64,000 nucleotides of DNA from Hermatobates lingyangjiaoensis. Taxonomy: Eukaryota > Arthropoda > Insecta > Hemiptera > Hermatobatidae. The stretch's first letter is position 1, and every line of letters begins with the position of its first letter. A program made the position numbers and the translations under genes. The stretch is taken from the NCBI GenBank assembly GCA_026182355.1, contig JAPFBL010000070.1, positions 221,501 to 285,500 on the forward strand, read 5' to 3'. A model generated the notes under the pieces. That model was not told the DNA's origin, ran no database searches, and saw nothing but the letters and a program-made list of their open reading frames with translations. This document shows, in pieces, positions 52,995-62,524 of the stretch.

Positions 52995-53689
52995 AACTGA
53001 AATAAGTCATTTTTCAATGCTTAGTACAGAAAAAAACTTTCTTTTATTTATATAGATAAGTTTAAACAATTACTGTTAATCCTGCTATGTAACTTGTCTG
53101 TATCTAAAGTGGCTGTTAAATAACAAATGAACTGAAGTTTCTATCCCTAGAAGTGAACTAAAGTGAAAGCCTCTAAAGTTTAGGTGTTGAAATGATTTAA
53201 TATTAATCACTTTCCTGTTTTTAATTTTATAAATTGAATGAAGTACAAACAAATGACACATTAATCAGATCATAAAATGAGAAAAAATAATAAAAATAAA
53301 TAAAAGTTGCTCAGTAAAAAAAACCACATCTATCACTGAAGGTGAATGTCAGAGTGTAAACGAATAGTAAACGTCAGTTTTTAGCTTTTAGAGTTTTTTT
53401 TTTAGATTTCGTGTTCATAAATATTGTCAAAGAGAAAAATATTCCAAATTAAAGTTTATATAGTAAAATTTTTAATCGACTATGTGCTTTCAGATTTCTC
53501 TGAAGTTATTTGCTTTCAATATATTTCAAACGTATAAGCTTATAAGTTTTACATGCTGAGACCTAAACATGATTTGAAAATATTGTTTATTTTTACTTCT
53601 TTTTTAATAATAAAGTGTTCAATTTAAAATGTAATACATTTTTTCGAAATGGTTTTATTAATAATGTAATAGTTATTTTGTAATTATCT
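52995..53689. other. Interval between direct repeats, nothing recognised
   Basis: AT-rich. No transposon ends or coding frame that I can identify. Confidence 0.4.
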
Positions 53690-53826
53690 TCATATTTGAA
53701 TCATATTGATAGCCTTGTAATTGTTTAACTTGCTTTGTCTTCAAATATAAATTACTTTCGTTGATATAAAATACTAAATTTAGTTATTAAGGATTAGGTC
53801 CAAATTAATAACTTTTGATTTCAAGT
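53690..53826 (+). repeat. Direct repeat, right copy
   Basis: Partner of 52861-52994; differs by a few substitutions and single-base indels. Confidence 0.9.
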
Positions 53827-53829
53827 CGA

Positions 53830-54408
53830 CGTTTTGCGCGAAATTTGTTCGGCATTCTCAAGGCGTATTGAAGGAATTATTTTATATCCCTTCTTTTTGC
53901 ATTATACGAGTATATTATCAAAAGTAAACTCAATCAACATGGAAATTTACTATACCAATGAACACACATGATATGTTAATAAATACCATAACAGACAGAA
54001 AATAGATTTTAGTTGGTATAGATTATTACATTAATTTTGAGAAAAAATAGAATACTACTAAATTACTGAATTCTAGGGCTAATCACTTCAATTAAATTCA
54101 TGTGAACGATTCCCACAAATAACTCTCCAACAGCAGTGGTATTTTCAGTTTTACATTCTCTCTTACAGAAACCCAAAATTTATGAAATTATGTCATGCAT
54201 TACTTATGAGATAGTAAAAATAACGTTTTTATTGTGTCGATTGACGAGAAAAGCTGGAGCAATCAGGGGCCAGTTTTGATATAATTTATTTTTAAGCACT
54301 TTTTTTTAGCAATACTGTCTTAAAGCAATAGAGCATATCCACACCAATAGTTGTATATCTATCATATTTCAATGAGGTCTGTCAGATAATGTGACCATCT
54401 TTGCAGAG
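53830..54408. other. No supported gene
   Basis: It begins with GTCGACGTTTTGCGCGAAAT, TCTCAAGGCGTATTG, which resembles the inner part of a fold-back or PLE-type end, and is otherwise AT-rich. Confidence 0.4.
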
Positions 54409-54412
54409 TAAT

Positions 54413-54725
54413 GGGGTCAGAGTAGCCCAGTCGTTTATATACTCGCCTCAGGACCGGTAGATCTAGGGTTCAATACCATTCGGACCCTTGATTTATTCAA
54501 GCGGGAGGTGAAAAGTCTAAGCACGTCGTCCCTTGGAGGGGAGATGCAAAGACTGTACGATGTCAGCTGGTCGTTAAAGATCCCTACTCTAAATACATTT
54601 CAGTTAGACAAAGTTAGGACTCCCAATGTAGAATGATTATTGTTTGGTATCACAAAGGGCCAATCTTTGATCTATGTATCTTCTCTCGTATGTATCTTCT
54701 CTATATATTGCAACCTAACCTACAT
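54413..54725 (+). mobile_element. SINE, tail type B
   Basis: The head is diverged (GGGGTCAGAGTAGCCCAGTC; B box GGTTCAATACC). The body is shared; the tail switches at GATTATTGTTTGG to TATCACAAAGGGCCAATC and ends TATATTGCAACCTAACCTAC. A TATGTATCTTCTCT duplication lies in the tail. Confidence 0.85.
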
Positions 54726-54894
54726 ATGGTACTATATAACATTACAATACATATAATTACATACTACTACTACATAATACTATGTATACGGGAAAATGTT
54801 AGATGCGACTATCACCGTCTCACATATACCCCAGTCACATTGCAAAAAATATAAAAAAATCATTAAAATCGTGTATATTTGAATATATAAATGT

Positions 54895-55430
54895 ATGAAT
54901 TAAATAACCACAATGAAAAAAAATATATTGGATACAGTGCTCTAAGACCTTGTATTATATCTCTAATTATATATCTTATTAATTTCTTATCTTTGTTTTC
55001 ACTAGCTACTTTGTTGTAAGGAGTTTTTCGTTTCGTTTTTCGCCTTCGTTTCTTTTTCCTATCAGCTAAATGGTAAACCATTTCAACGGAAACTCTCACC
55101 TGTTCTCCTCCATGTTTGGATTTAGAATATAAGTTCCTTGTTTCACCTCCAGGAGCAGCAAAGAATCTTTCAAAATTGAAAGAGTTCAATTTTGTATGAA
55201 ATATTGATAAAAAGAATAATTAAGCCGATCAAGATGCCTTCAATTTTAGGAATATTAAATTCAGTCAGGGTTACTAGCAATTCTGAAGACTTCAATCAAC
55301 CAGGTTAACTTGTAATTATTTTTGGTGTTAGTTCATTTAGCTCTCTGATGATGGTGTAACGAAGGCCTTAGAGCATTGTATCCAATATATTTTCTTTCAT
55401 TGTCGTTATTTAATTCATATTTTATATCAA
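54895..55430. repeat. Inverted repeat pair framing a 420-bp interior
   Basis: The left arm (GAATTAAATAACCACAATGA, ATATATTGGATACAGTGCTC, TAAGACC) and right arm (GGCCTTAGAGCATTGTATCC, AATATATTTTCTTTCATTGT, TTATTTAATTC) pair; same type as 14148-14370. The right inner end reads CTCTGATGATGGTGTAACGA. The interior has a minus-strand basic frame (HLADRKKKRRRKTKRKTPYN) without a recognised domain; it could be a PLE scrap. Confidence 0.7.
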
Positions 55431-55467
55431 GAGTTAATGTTGATAATTAATTTTTCATATATATGTA

Positions 55468-55600
55468 TATATGATCCAACCACAATATGAAATGGGATAA
55501 CAAGACTAAGATCTTTCAACCGTAACAAGCGGTCTTCCTCAGAGTCAAAAACCCAATTGACTGTTTTTTCACGTGTTTATGTGAAATCTTTTTATATATG
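55468..55600. repeat. Recurring 3'-end repeat, minus copy with short plus end
   Basis: ATGATCCAACCACAATATGA, CTTTCAACCGTAACAAGCGG, TCTTCCTCAGAGTCAAAAAC then directly CACGTGTTTATGTGAAATC: the two outer ends of a fold-back with most of the right arm deleted. Confidence 0.7.
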
Positions 55601-55650
55601 TATATATTTATATAGCAGATTCAATAATATATCGACCGTTTGATAGAACA

Positions 55651-56001
55651 GGTGTGCTCTCTAATCGGGATTTGGTCAATTTTCTAGGATAAAAAATCAA
55701 ACTCTCGGTACCAACGTTTCGGTTTTATTTAAAACCTTTTTCATAGGCAGAAGTAAGAATTTTTTAACTAAAAAAATGTAATTTACATTATTTAAAGGAA
55801 CAACAATGTTAATCGGACAAAACCTTCGACTAGACTAATAAGATAACATTACAAAAATGTTATGTTAAATTTCATTTTCTTAGTTAAAAAATTCTTACTT
55901 CTGCCCATGAAAAAGGTTTTAAATAAAACCGAAACGTTGGCACCGAGTGTTTGATTTTTTATCCTAGAAAATTGACCGAATCCCGATTAGAGATCACACC
56001 T
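55651..56001. repeat. Fold-back PLE-type 3' ends, about 121-bp arms
   Basis: The left arm 55651-55771 and right arm 55880-56001 pair with one indel (AGGTGTGCTCTCTAATCGGG against CCCGATTAGAGATCACACCT). The right arm: CCATGAAAAAGGTTTTAAAT, AAAACCGAAACGTTGGCACC. The 108-bp spacer is unrelated AT-rich sequence. It is followed by (TA)n. Confidence 0.88.
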
Positions 56002-56011
56002 ATTATATATT

Positions 56012-56012
<1 letters not shown>

Positions 56013-56053
<41 letters not shown>

Positions 56054-56080
56054 TGTTGTATATATATATATATATATATG
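56013..56080. repeat. (TA)n microsatellite, two blocks
   Basis: Two TA tracts separated by CAATTGTTG. Confidence 0.95.
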
Positions 56081-56084
56081 TGTG

Positions 56085-56612
56085 TATATTTGAAAACTTA
56101 TCTGGTCTGCAAATCGTGTATATTTTCGTAACCAGTATACTTTACTAACATTAAAGTAAATAAGTTATAATTTTTTTATTATAATATTTTTCTACATTAT
56201 ATATTTTATAAATGTTTTAAAATACATGAAATGCATAAATAAAAATAATTTAATGAAAAGCAAGAAAAAAGATATTAGAAATGAATAGGAAAAGCCCTAT
56301 AAGATGTCAAAAGTAGACACTTGGTGGCTGAGGCCGTTTAGGCGATAGAAGAGTAGTTGATGTTTTGGTGTCTGTTAGAAGCAGTTGAAAGGGAAGACTG
56401 AAGGTGGCCCACTGGCCTCGGGCCTAGCATTGCTAAAACCAAGTAATTACTTGATTCCCATTTGACTTTGCTCTTTCGATGAATTGCTCCTGCGGTCAAA
56501 CAAACAACACCGACCTAATTAACATCGCTTTGTCATAATGAAAGTTTCAAATTCAAACTAAGATACAAATATACTCAAGCAACCTTTGTAATTTGTGTAT
56601 ATTGTTGCTATA
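56085..56612. other. Unassigned sequence
   Basis: Mostly AT-rich. A GC-richer patch at 56320-56470 (GTGGCTGAGGCCGTTTAGGC, GGTGGCCCACTGGCCTCGGG) has no frame or RNA fold that I can support. Confidence 0.4.
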
Positions 56613-56614
56613 TA

Positions 56615-57521
56615 CTAGGTGTGTAAATAAAGTAGTAAGACTGGCAACGTCGCTTTCGATCTGGCAACGCTGGAGACGCGTGGCCTTGAGTAGCGTCAGG
56701 TGCACGTGTGATGCGCCTCCAGTATGAATCTGAACTCGCCACAGTCATTTGTTTGTCCATTGCGTTGGTTTTCGTGAAATGGTTTTTTCTTGAGCGTTTT
56801 AAAAATGAGTGACCTCAAAGTTGAGCAGCGGTGTGCAATCAAATTTTGCTTCAGACTTGGACATAGAAACTTTTGAAAAACTTCAGGAGGCCTATGGAGA
56901 ACGTGTTTTATCAAGGGCACAGGTTTTTCGGTGGTTTAAGGAATTTTCAGAAGGAAGAGAGTCGATTGAAGATGAACCACGAAGCGGAAGGCCTTCAAGT
57001 GCAAACACCGATGAAAATGTCAACAGAGTACGGAACCTTGTGCGATCAGATCGACGCATGACAGTCAGAATGATCGGGGAACAGTTGAATTTGAATCACA
57101 CCTCCGTTCATCACATTTTGACCAATGAATTGCATCACGAGTTGCATCACGACAACGCGCCCTGTCACACTGCCATCTCAATAAACGAGTTTTTGGCCAG
57201 TAAAAACATTCCTGTTGCTCCTCAGCCTCCTTATTCACCAGACTTGAGTCCTTGTGACTTTTTCCTCTTCCCGAGATTGAAAAATCACCTCAAGGGAACT
57301 CATTTCGGGACACTACAAAACATACAAACTGCTGTAACCGACCAGCTGAAGGCCATTCCAGAATCCGAGTTCCAGCAATGTTACAATGATTGGAAGGACC
57401 GTCTCCAGCGCTGTGTGGCTTCCGAAGGGAACTATTTTGAAGGTGACAATATCACATTGTAATTATATTTGAATAGAAAATTTAAAAAAAATCAGTCTCA
57501 CTACTTTATATACACACCTCG
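56615..57521 (+). mobile_element. mariner-family transposon, internally deleted
   Basis: Terminal inverted repeats of about 28 bp: CTAGGTGTGTAAATAAAGTA at the left, and the right end reversed reads CGAGGTGTGTATATAAAGTA. TA duplications flank it (56613-56614 and 57522-57523). At 907 bp it is about 375 bp shorter than a standard 1.28-kb mariner, which matches the piece missing from its transposase. Confidence 0.95.
56805..57462 (+). pseudogene. Broken mariner transposase
   Basis: The ATG at 56805 opens MSDLKVEQRCAIKFCFRLGH, which hits a stop after a frameshift near 56870. The following frame (open to TAA at 57460-57462) carries the helix-turn-helix region (EKLQEAYGERVLSRAQVFRW, DEPRSGRPS, VHHILTNEL), then jumps directly to HHDNAPCHTA and YSPDLSPCDFFLFPRLKNHL. 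The two visible catalytic aspartates are 34 residues apart (D34D, the mariner signature), but the first (normally in a TGDETW context) is deleted. The junction lies in a directly repeated TTGCATCACGA (57130-57152). It cannot be catalytic. Confidence 0.95.
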
Positions 57522-57524
57522 TAT

Positions 57525-57830
57525 ATATTTGTTTGAAAATATTATATTTTATCTTTGTTTTTAGTCAAAATTACTAATTTAATTTTCGCTAAATATATCT
57601 CTTATTTATATAACTTATCGTTTAAGAATAATTAAGAAATCTTCTAAAAATTGAAACTTGATTTAACTTGCAGCACGATCTGACCCTCAAGTAGTAGAAC
57701 TCTAACATATGGTCACCAACAAATCAACTTACAGTTAAAGATTATGGGATCGAACGCCTTTATATGTTGGAAATGTGATAAATGAAATTATCGTTTCATG
57801 ACATTTATTGTCAACAGGGAAATGTCATGT
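57525..57830. other. AT-rich spacer, nothing seen
   Basis: No recognised content. Confidence 0.5.
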
Positions 57831-58000
57831 CAGCTGTTTCTTATATTCCTTTTCGACTTCGCATTTATTTTACGTTAAAACAAATTGTCGTTGTATTGTT
57901 AACTAACCTTTTCTACTTTATCAAGTGGTACTCAACATTTTTATAATTTACGTGTATATACTATACACTTATAGAATTTTTTAAAGAAATACCTAAAACT
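57831..58000 (+). repeat. Direct repeat, left copy (about 170 bp)
   Basis: CAGCTGTTTCTTATATTCCT, AACTAACCTTTTCTACTTTA and AATTTACGTGTATATACTAT recur with about 10% differences at 58828-59000. Confidence 0.88.
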
Positions 58001-58470
58001 CATTTCTCTGAATTATTTCTATACAAGAAGTATCTTTTTGGTACTTAAGTTTTAGCTTTGCTAATATGATGTGTTTAAAACTCATTCTAAACTTAGTGTC
58101 TTATTTTAAAAAGACCCTGAGTTGTTCTACTTTAATTGTATTACATGTGCCATATTTATAAAGTTTATGTGATACATGATACATGAATTCGGCAATGTAG
58201 AAGATTTTGACTATTTTTCCTTCAACGTCTCCTCTTATAGAAGTTCAACGCTTTTTCGGGCTGTAGGGAAAAGGTTTATTTTTATCACCATCCACAGACC
58301 ATGAAGGAACCATGCTAACGTCACGAAGTTTATCCATCCGAGATGACCATGTATTCATGAATTCAGGGGTGAGGGATTACAGATCCTTGTGAACATATCT
58401 AAATTGAAATGTTTCATGATTACCATGTTTTCATGATATTAATATGCCAACATCTATGAGGAATATATCA
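58001..58470. other. No supported gene
   Basis: No recognised frame or repeat partner. Confidence 0.4.
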
Positions 58471-58471
58471 G

Positions 58472-58545
58472 TTGTCATGATACCGATATAATGAAGTTAA
58501 ACATCATTAAGTGTTGTTAGTAACTGGATGGGTGACCGCCATAAG
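58472..58545 (+). ncRNA. Degenerate 5S rRNA-like fragment
   Basis: GGATGGGTGACCGCC (58526-58540) is the highly conserved box C segment of 5S rRNA. Upstream GAAGTTAAACATCATTAAGT and GTTAGTAACT align with the GAAGTTAAGCA...GTTAGTACTTGGATGGG order of 5S genes. The first third and the 3' end are missing, so it is a pseudogene or the remnant of a 5S-derived SINE. Confidence 0.6.
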
Positions 58546-58827
58546 TTAATCTACAGATAGCGGAGTCATAAATGAGCCAGGATGTTGCCCTTTGAAAAGT
58601 GAAGGTGTTAAACATGAATTTTTATGAAAAAGAGAAAATAATTCTTACCGCTGATGTAGATTTAAAACAAATAGAAAACTGAAGCAGCAGAGAAGTGAAG
58701 CAGGTAGGTTATTAGAGCGCTTTTGTTAGAACTGGTTCTGTTTACTTGCTTCAATTAGACAAGTTCTCATTTGTCTTAGAGAAAGTTAAAACACCATTGC
58801 GTATTAAGTGTTGACTGTTAAGACCAA
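58546..58827. other. Spacer, nothing recognised
   Basis: No supported feature between the 5S-like piece and the direct repeat. Confidence 0.4.
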
Positions 58828-59000
58828 CCAGCTGCTTCTTCTATTCCTTTTCAACTTTGCATTTATTTTGCGTCAAAACAAATTGCCTTTGTACTTTTAA
58901 CTAACCTTTTCTACTTTATCACGTGGTACTGAACATTTTATAATTTACGTGTATACTATACACTTATGGAATTTCTTAAAGAAAAACCTAAAACTGAATT
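58828..59000 (+). repeat. Direct repeat, right copy
   Basis: Partner of 57831-58000; also ends at AGAAAAACCTAAAACTGAA. Confidence 0.88.
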
Positions 59001-59365
59001 TTTTTTTAGATACAGATTTTCTGAATTTTTATTCAGAAAAAACCTTTTCTGAATTTTTTTAAACTAGAAGAATTGTCCGTCTTTCTCGAGAATTCTACAA
59101 AAATTTTGATATGATATTCCAACATATTAGAAATTATAGAATAGCAGGAAATATTGTAGAGTCCATAACTGTCATTAGATCTTGAGTTTCTTTTACATTT
59201 TCCAGCTTTAGATACTGATATCAACATTGTTTTTATTCTAGGCATAATTCGTATTTAGTACGCAGGTAGGTAAGACTCACATTCTTAAGGTGAACAAATT
59301 GCGATAAACGCAAACGAAATTAAAAGCAATCAATACTTGCTACAGTATGGGGTACCTAAAAACAC
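59001..59365. other. AT-rich spacer
   Basis: A short duplicate of TTTCTGAATTTTT occurs at 59017-59055. Otherwise there is nothing seen. Confidence 0.45.
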
Positions 59366-59530
59366 CTGTAAAAATCTGGACTACACTCAATTTTACTATA
59401 AGTAAAGATAATATTAAACTTCTTGGGTATATAACATATAATGTTCCATTTAGGCATAATATAAATGTCTAAATGGGAGATGTTTATTAGTCTTCCATTC
59501 TTAGAGGTAGTACAGATAGTGAGTGATTCA
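59366..59530 (+). repeat. Unclassified interspersed repeat, left part only
   Basis: AAAATCTGGACTACACTCAA, TTAAACTTCTTGGGTATATA, TGTCTAAATGGGAGATGTTT, GTAGTACAGATAGTGAGTGA match 5227-5410 and 26838-27020. Confidence 0.75.
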
Positions 59531-59584
59531 TACCATAGAATGAACATTCTAAATTAAAAGTATTAACTTTTGCATAACGAAGTG

Positions 59585-59793
59585 TACTTAGAGAAGGGAT
59601 CTTTAACGAATATCTGACATCGTACAGGATCAGGACCGAAAGCTTGATGTACTCTCCGAAGGCCGATAAACTCAGATTTTGTTTTTCACCTCCCACGTGA
59701 ATAAATGGAGGGCCAGACTAGAAAGGGTATTAAGCCCCGGATCTAGCGAGCCCTCCGGAGGCGAGCACTTAAGCCACTGGGCTACCCTGGCCC
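59585..59793 (-). mobile_element. SINE head and body, minus strand
   Basis: From 59793 downwards: GGGCCAGGGTAGCCCAGTGG, CTTAAGTGCTCGCCTCC, body AATTTATTCACGTGGGAGGT-like and ACGATGTCAGATATTCGTTA. The B box is altered (GGGGCTTAATACCC). The tail is not attached. Confidence 0.85.
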
Positions 59794-59867
59794 TTATCCT
59801 CCGGTCAGTAAAGATTTATTAGCTTGTATATTTATACAATGTTTTTTTTTTACTTCATTCTAAATAA

Positions 59868-59972
59868 GGGTGCCGTGTGTTTCTAATGCCCACAGTTATA
59901 AGCTTTAACCTTCAATGCTGTCAAAGGAATTAGAAAGTTTGACTCATTTGTTACTTGACCTCCGTTTTCGTT
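59868..59972 (-). mobile_element. SINE tail fragment (type A), minus strand
   Basis: GTTTCTAATGCCCACAGTTA, TAAGCTTTAACCTTCAATGC, GACTCATTTGTTACTTGACC matches the reversed type A tail. Its body is missing; it may be a second insertion. Confidence 0.6.
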
Positions 59973-59974
59973 AT

Positions 59975-60670
59975 GGTTGAGCTATATTAGCGGGGTTGAC
60001 ACTGTAACGGGTTGAAACTACAATAAATTTGTTGGTTGCATGATTTTTACTAAATACTGTACGAAAAGTACAGGAACATGACCAAAAGTTTTCGTTCTCT
60101 CCAAGAGATGGCATACATAAGATACTTTGGTGTACACACTTCCTTTTCGACTATGTCATGACAACAAAACTTCGTAATTTTAACGATTTTATACTTTTTA
60201 AAGTACTGTACCTTGAGTTCATTTTGATATTTTGACTACAATGTACTAAATGTGGTAAGGTGGTTTGTTGCATATCCGAACTATTGCAATATTCTTAAAA
60301 GTTGCACCTTTAAAAAATCTTAATTTGATTTTGAGATATAATAAAATCTGTCGAGTTTATGTCTTTTATAGTTTGAAATATGTTCTGTTGCTTTAGTGTT
60401 CTGTGGACTGTTTAGTGTCAAGGGAAAAGTACTTTATCACATTTTTTATCAAAACAAGTCTTCTCGCTTTTGTAGAAAGAAAACTTTCTTCCTTCTCGCT
60501 GTTGTAGTTAGATTAGAGCCTTGGAGTTTTTGCTTTTATCCCAGTAAGCTATGTAGAAACGTCATGAATTATAATCAATTATCATATTCATATTTTATCT
60601 GAATAATAATTGTATGACTATTCACATCACGAGCTATGCAGGCTGTATATATGGCATCTATCAATTATTA
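59975..60670. other. AT-rich sequence, no gene seen
   Basis: No recognised content. Confidence 0.45.
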
Positions 60671-60673
60671 CAG

Positions 60674-60890
60674 AGAAAAAGAAACACTAAGTCTTCCACG
60701 CAAAAACGATTTAATGACACAACGCATTTGGAATACTTAGTGTCAAATCGTCAGGTTACATGCAAAATACAATTGTCTTTATTTGTATTGCAGATGTAAC
60801 CTGATGGTGCACACTAAGTGCGAATGCGTTGTGTGATTAAATCGTTTATGTGTGGGGAAGATTTAGTATTTAGTATTTCTTCTCCCCTCT
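60674..60890. repeat. Fold-back element with hammerhead-like module
   Basis: The left arm (AAAAACGATTTAATGACACA, ACGCATTTGGAATACTTAGT) and right arm (ACTAAGTGCGAATGCGTTGT, GTGATTAAATCGTTTATG) pair over about 95 bp around ATTGTCTTTATTTGTATTGC. The right arm reads CTGATGGTGCACACTAAGTG then CGAATGCGTTGTG; the left, reversed, CTGACGATTTGACACTAAGT. Confidence 0.75.
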
Positions 60891-60894
60891 AATC

Positions 60895-61255
60895 ATAGCT
60901 ATTCACATAATTTAAATTTATAATACTCTAATCATCTCTCTCAGGTAATAAACAAAGCAAATGGATTCTATAATGAACTAATCTCTACTTGAGCCAATTA
61001 CAGTCCATGAGATGACTTGCTGATTAGTTTGATGACGTTTAGATTGATTAATAACATCATCCAATGACAGTTACATTTATAACATACTAGACTACCCGTG
61101 ACCCATTAGGTCATCCAAGACCTGCTTTTTTAATGCAATCATGTTCACTTACCTGCAGATCAACTCTAAATTAATACATTTCTAATAAAGAGAATAATAC
61201 ACATATTTTTAAGACAGTTCTCTTCTATTTCCAATATTTTTTTTATATTCAATTT
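60895..61255. other. AT-rich spacer, nothing seen
   Basis: No recognised content apart from the adjacent Helitron edge. Confidence 0.45.
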
Positions 61256-61257
61256 TC

Positions 61258-62165
61258 TAAAAAAAATATGTTCTCTTTTTGTTTGACCCTACTGAAAGCA
61301 ACATGTAAAAATGGCCATGTTGAACTGGTGGTTTACATAACTGAACTAAAACTTTCTGTAGAGTCTCTCCTTGAGGCTTATGAATAGTCATAACAAATGC
61401 TAACTGCATTGGAAATTGTATCCTTAAAAAAGGAATGTTGTCTTGTTCAGATAAAACAATTTTCAATCTTAGAATTATTACCCCTTGACACCATGATGCA
61501 ATAATTTTATAAACAATGACGTTATCATAAAGCTCCTCAGTTATTAGTCTTGTTCCATTACATAAGCGCGGTGGATCAATGATTCTCATACATACCTATG
61601 ACAGGAGCTTCCTTTTTGAGTTGTAGCTATGTTGGAGCAACCTAGACAACTCTAGTGAGTCAAGAAATTCGTGAGGGCAATGTTTGGGTTCTGTTCATAC
61701 ACAAACTGAGTTGTATGACAGATATTGTTTCATTTCTCTTGGAAATTATTCAATGAACCTATGATTAATTCCACTGTGTGTTTTGCTAAATGGAACTTAC
61801 ATAGAATTTTCTGTTAACAATATATGTGGGTTGGCAAATGCAGAGTAAATGTATTCAATACACTAATTAACATTATGTGCACGGATAAACATGTCTTTGG
61901 GCAGTAATAATCTCTTTATTTTCATTCTTTTCAACTCTGTCTTCACCAATATTTACCAGAAATTTACAGTATTCCTCATTTTCTTCTTGAACTCTCATAC
62001 TGCTAGTTAAATGGATTTTAGTAAATTTGCGCCACAAGTAAGACTGATGCTCATATTTACAATGCGCATCAGTTCCTTTCTTGACAACTGGAAGATGTTG
62101 TCAATCCTGAGATGCTACAGCCAATGCAATTAGTCATGAACTCCTTAATTTAGAGAGGATACTTT
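61258..62165 (-). pseudogene. Helitron helicase relic (Pif1-type), longest copy
   Basis: On the minus strand in order: a GDFRQ-LPVVKKGTD-like stretch (as ASQD*QHLPVVKKGTDAHC, 62060-62115), YEHQSYLWRKFTKIHLTSSM, RVQEENEEYCKFLVNIGEDR, then a broken segment, and IDPPRLCNGTRLITEELYDN, GVIILRLKIV, IPFLRIQFPMQLAFVMTIHK, PQGETL. These are consecutive motifs of the Pif1-like helicase of Helitrons. Stops and frameshifts occur between 61640 and 61880. The end (LCKPPVQHGHFYMLLSVGSN) corresponds to the THGQLYVALSRV motif. It aligns with 22860-23440 on the opposite strand. The Rep nuclease part is absent. Confidence 0.9.
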
Positions 62166-62169
62166 TATT

Positions 62170-62520
62170 AAGAACTTCCTGTACTTTCTGATGCATCAGG
62201 AGTCTTACTCTATATATTTTATTGAAATAGATATATCAAAAGAAGAAAATATAAACATTATGTCAATTTGTTTTTTTAATACAGACATAATTGCGTGCTG
62301 TTAATATTTTACGTATATTAATTTGATAATTTCTATAGTTCTGTTAACTATAATAAATATCATTTGTTGATATGTTAAATAATTATTTTATATTCTCATC
62401 GATTATTCATTAGATTTCCTCTTTTTAAATTAATTATAATTAAATCATGATAATTTAAGTCGAAAAACTTTTATTTAATCTTTGGACGTCATTTATATAA
62501 GGTTTTGGGAGCTTATTGTA
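62170..62520. other. AT-rich spacer, nothing seen
   Basis: No recognised content. Confidence 0.5.
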
Positions 62521-62524
62521 CAAA

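Noticed and set aside
54863..55189. Basic 108-residue frame as a gene
   Set aside because: It lies inside an inverted repeat pair and its end runs through the arm; lysine/arginine richness comes from an A-rich stretch.
56809..57462. mariner transposase starting at 56809
   Set aside because: That codon is GTG in the second frame; the real ATG is at 56805 in a frame broken by a shift near 56870.
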